NCBI GenBank assembly: GCA_947502495.1
Contig: CANNAC010000002.1
Coordinates: forward strand, 496,001-560,000
Reading direction: 5' to 3'
Origin: an uncultured Flavobacteriaceae bacterium
GTDB lineage: Bacteria; Bacteroidota; Bacteroidia; Flavobacteriales; Flavobacteriaceae
DNA: 64,000 nucleotides
Positions 61,355-64,000 of this stretch are shown here, piece by piece (position 1 is the first letter of the stretch; the number at the start of each line of letters is the position of its first letter). The position numbers and the translations under genes were made by a program. Under the pieces are notes generated by a model that saw nothing but the letters and a program-made list of their open reading frames with translations, was not told the DNA's origin and searched no databases.

Positions 61355-64000
61355 ATGACAACATTCATTCTAGATGTATTACAAGATTTACAAAAAAGAG
61401 ACAAAGACTTATCTTCATTAACCTTTGTTTTGCCCAGCAAACGTGCTGGTATATTTTTAAAACACCAAATTGCACAAATAGTCAATAAGACCATTCTATC
61501 TCCCTCCATAATTAGTATTGAGGAGTTTGTAGAAGATTTGTCGCAATTAAAAAAAACATCCAATACAGAACTTCTATTTGTATTTTATAAAGTCTATTTA
61601 GAATTAACCAAAAAAGAAGACCAAGAAAGTTTTGATTCCTTTTCAAAATGGGCGCAAATATTACTTCAAGATTTTAATGAAATAGATAGATATCTCATTC
61701 CTCAAGAAAAAATATTCAACTACCTAAGCGCAATTCAAGATTTAAAACATTGGTCTTTAGAAGAACCTAAATCCGATTTTATAAAGAAATACCTATCCTT
61801 TTGGAATAAATTAAACGATTACTATTCCAAATTTGCAGAAGCGCTTCTACAAAACAAAACAGGCTACCAAGGATTAATCTATAGAGAAGCTGTAGAAAAT
61901 TTAGAATCTTACATTCAAAGCAATACAGAAAAACAACATATCTTTTTAGGTTTTAATGCTTTAAACAATGCCGAAGAAAGTATTATTCAAGAATTACTGC
62001 AAAATGAAATGGCAGAAATCTTTTGGGATATTGACCAGAAATTTTTTGATAATCCATATCACGATGCCGGTTTATTTACCAGACAACATCACAAAAATTG
62101 GAAATACTTTGCTACCAATCCGTTTCACTGGAAAACCAATAATTACGCACAACCAAAAAATATAGAAGTCGTTGGTATTCCTAAGAATATAGGACAAGCA
62201 AAATATATAGGTACTCTTTTAAAACAATTAAAAGAAAAAGACCCAAGTTTACAACAAACCGCGGTTGTACTTGCAGACGAAAACCTACTAACGCCAACAT
62301 TAAATGCGCTACCAGAATCTATTGATGCCTTAAACATCACCATGGGTTTTCCATTACAATCCATACCATTAGCCTCTTTATTTGAGCAAATTTTTCAAGT
62401 GCACAAAAAAGCAAGCACAACTTTTTACTACAAAGATGTAATCGCTATTATTTCGCATCAATTTATTAGACCGCTATTGAATACCAATAATGTAGACGTA
62501 GCTTCCAAAATCACCCAAACCATACTAAGTAATAATTTAGTATACTTAACAATAGATCGCTTAAAAGAACTTTCGGTAACTTCCACAGAAATCCTAGACT
62601 TATTATTTGTTATCCAAGACAACAGTGTAGAAAACATGCTTAAAAACTGTTCGAACCTTATTTTATGCATAAAAGAAAACTTAGACCTTAACAAGCCATT
62701 AAATAAACTCTCTTTAGAATATCTATTCCGCTTTAACGAGCTATTTAATGAGCTTTCTAGTCTTAATGCTAGTTACAGCTACATAAAAGACCTAAACACG
62801 CTACATGGCATTTATAAAGAGCTTTTAAGTTCTGCAACCTTAGATTTTCAAGGAGAACCTTTACAAGGCCTACAAGTTATGGGAATGTTAGAATCTCGTG
62901 TTCTAGATTTTGAAACCGTAATTATAGCTTCTGTAAATGAAGGCGTACTTCCTTCAGGAAAAACCAACAACTCTTTTATTCCTTTTGATGTTAAAATAGA
63001 AAACCAATTACCAACATACAAAGAAAAAGATGCCGTTTATACCTATCACTTTTACAGATTGTTGCAACGCGCTAAAAACGTATACATTTTATATAACACA
63101 GAAGCCGATGTATTAACTGGTGGAGAAAAAAGTAGATTTATTACCCAATTAGAATTAGAAGGAGATCACATCATACATCATCAAATTGTCACACCAAAAG
63201 TAGAAGCGTGTTTTACCGAGTTATTAGAAATTGAAAAAACCGAGGCTATACAAGACAAGTTAAAAGCAGTTGCCGAAAGAGGTTTCTCGCCTTCTTCATT
63301 AACCAATTATATGAGGAACCCCATCGATTTCTATTATCAAAAAGTATTAGGAATAAAAGAACAAGAAGATGTCGAAGAAAGTGTCGCTTTTAATACACTT
63401 GGTACCGTTGTGCACAATACTTTAGAAGATTTATACACGCCTTTTATTGGTCAGTTTTTAACCGTAGAAGGTCTAGAGAAGCAAAAAGAGAGAATTACCG
63501 AAAGAGTTACTCATCATTTTGAAGCGGAATACAAAGAAGGAGATATTAATACCGGAAAGAACCTCATCATTTTTGAAATAGCAAAACGCTACGTCCTTAA
63601 TTTTATTCATTTAGAAATTGCAGATGTAAAACAAGGAAACGAAGTAAAAATAGTCTCTTTAGAAGCAAACAATAGAACACCTATTACCATACCAGAACTA
63701 GACTTTACCGTAAATCTTACAGGTAAAGTAGATCGCGTAGATATCTACAATGGTGTCACCCGAATTATAGATTACAAAACCGGCAAAGTATTATCCAACC
63801 AAGTAGAAATTTCGAATTGGGAAGACCTCAACACCGACTATAAAAAATATAGTAAAAGTTTTCAAGTACTTATGTATGCCTACATGATGATGAAAGAAAA
63901 CAAAGTACAATTCCCATTGGAAGCTGGTATTATTTCCTTTAAAAATCTAAGTGCCGGATTTTTAAAATTTGCCGTAAAAGAAGGAAGAGCTAAAAATCAA
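61355..64000 (+). CDS. AddB-like PD-(D/E)XK exonuclease subunit, truncated by the window edge
   Basis: The frame is open from the ATG at 61355 (MTTFILDVLQDLQKRDKDL) to the right edge, 882 residues. FVLPSKRAGIFLKHQI stands where AddB has its inactive helicase-like start. GLQVMGMLESRVLDFETVII fits a degenerate helicase motif, and the C-terminal KVDRVDIYNGVTRIIDYKTGKV (about 795-820) has the Asp and Asp-Tyr-Lys of the PD-(D/E)XK nuclease. It probably pairs with the AddA-like protein at 55225 in double-strand break repair. The true C-terminus is outside the window. Confidence 0.88.
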   Translation, partial: MTTFILDVLQDLQKRDKDLSSLTFVLPSKRAGIFLKHQIAQIVNKTILSPSIISIEEFVEDLSQLKKTSNTELLFVFYKVYLELTKKEDQESFDSFSKWAQILLQDFNEIDRYLIPQEKIFNYLSAIQDLKHWSLEEPKSDFIKKYLSFWNKLNDYYSKFAEALLQNKTGYQGLIYREAVENLESYIQSNTEKQHIFLGFNALNNAEESIIQELLQNEMAEIFWDIDQKFFDNPYHDAGLFTRQHHKNWKYFATNPFHWKTNNYAQPKNIEVVGIPKNIGQAKYIGTLLKQLKEKDPSLQQTAVVLADENLLTPTLNALPESIDALNITMGFPLQSIPLASLFEQIFQVHKKASTTFYYKDVIAIISHQFIRPLLNTNNVDVASKITQTILSNNLVYLTIDRLKELSVTSTEILDLLFVIQDNSVENMLKNCSNLILCIKENLDLNKPLNKLSLEYLFRFNELFNELSSLNASYSYIKDLNTLHGIYKELLSSATLDFQGEPLQGLQVMGMLESRVLDFETVIIASVNEGVLPSGKTNNSFIPFDVKIENQLPTYKEKDAVYTYHFYRLLQRAKNVYILYNTEADVLTGGEKSRFITQLELEGDHIIHHQIVTPKVEACFTELLEIEKTEAIQDKLKAVAERGFSPSSLTNYMRNPIDFYYQKVLGIKEQEDVEESVAFNTLGTVVHNTLEDLYTPFIGQFLTVEGLEKQKERITERVTHHFEAEYKEGDINTGKNLIIFEIAKRYVLNFIHLEIADVKQGNEVKIVSLEANNRTPITIPELDFTVNLTGKVDRVDIYNGVTRIIDYKTGKVLSNQVEISNWEDLNTDYKKYSKSFQVLMYAYMMMKENKVQFPLEAGIISFKNLSAGFLKFAVKEGRAKNQ

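Overview
The window is a low-GC chromosomal segment of a marine-type Bacteroidetes bacterium, most likely a member of the Flavobacteriaceae. The grounds are a complete Bat/MoxR operon, a type IX secretion C-terminal sorting domain, signal peptides ending in SAQ or FAQ, an IPExxxVDY protein next to pyruvate kinase, an RNase H with a viroplasmin domain, and many -7 boxes of the form TAnnTTTG typical of Bacteroidetes sigma-A promoters. No rRNA, tRNA, CRISPR array, prophage or transposase gene was seen.

Layout. 1-1102: N-terminal part of a SulP anion transporter (runs off the left edge) and a small membrane-associated protein. 1165-10556 (minus strand): moxR, DUF58, a BatD/DUF4381-like protein, batA, batB, batC, batD and batE, forming a membrane VWA/MoxR complex operon. 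10717-13599 (plus): aldo/keto reductase, an 11-copy TAGTGAA array, an SDR and an AlbA_2/Schlafen-type protein. 13769-19807 (minus): a DUF1501/DUF1800 pair, a helix-hairpin-helix protein with an OmpA-like protein, and an ALDH7-type aldehyde dehydrogenase. 19962-24854: a 1630-residue secreted adhesin-like protein, divergent from a TPR/HTH membrane regulator (25168-27027). 27353-37465: alpha-2-macroglobulin lipoprotein and pbpC. These two are usually neighbours, but here they are separated by three copies of a 245-bp structured repeat and by DUF2071, monooxygenase and DUF559 genes. 37466-44671: lipoprotein, CYTH protein, YhhN, DinB, several secreted unknowns and a fused ORF. 45121-49453 (minus): acpP-fabF-rnc-IPExxxVDY-pyk. 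49637-53924 (plus): purN, RNase H, a PfkB kinase and a PurF-like enzyme. 53925-54493: three tandem copies of a roughly 70-nt small-RNA-like unit. 54494-64000: superoxide dismutase, an AddA-like helicase-nuclease, kbl, an OmpA/TSP3 porin and an AddB-like nuclease that runs off the right edge.

Most genes are ordinary housekeeping or surface genes. The two most unusual signals are: (i) the 245-bp repeats with imperfect terminal inverted repeats, whose hairpins are kept by compensating changes, and which bracket a DUF559 (Vsr-like PD-(D/E)XK) gene, suggesting a REP/MITE-like element with its own nuclease; and (ii) the three tandem two-hairpin RNA units at 54040-54445, each with a promoter-like box at the same spacing and its own terminator. 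Smaller signals include a 25-nt hairpin element placed just upstream of two unrelated start codons, the heptamer array, a perfect inverted repeat in front of the purF-like gene and a gene fusion with an internal signal peptide.
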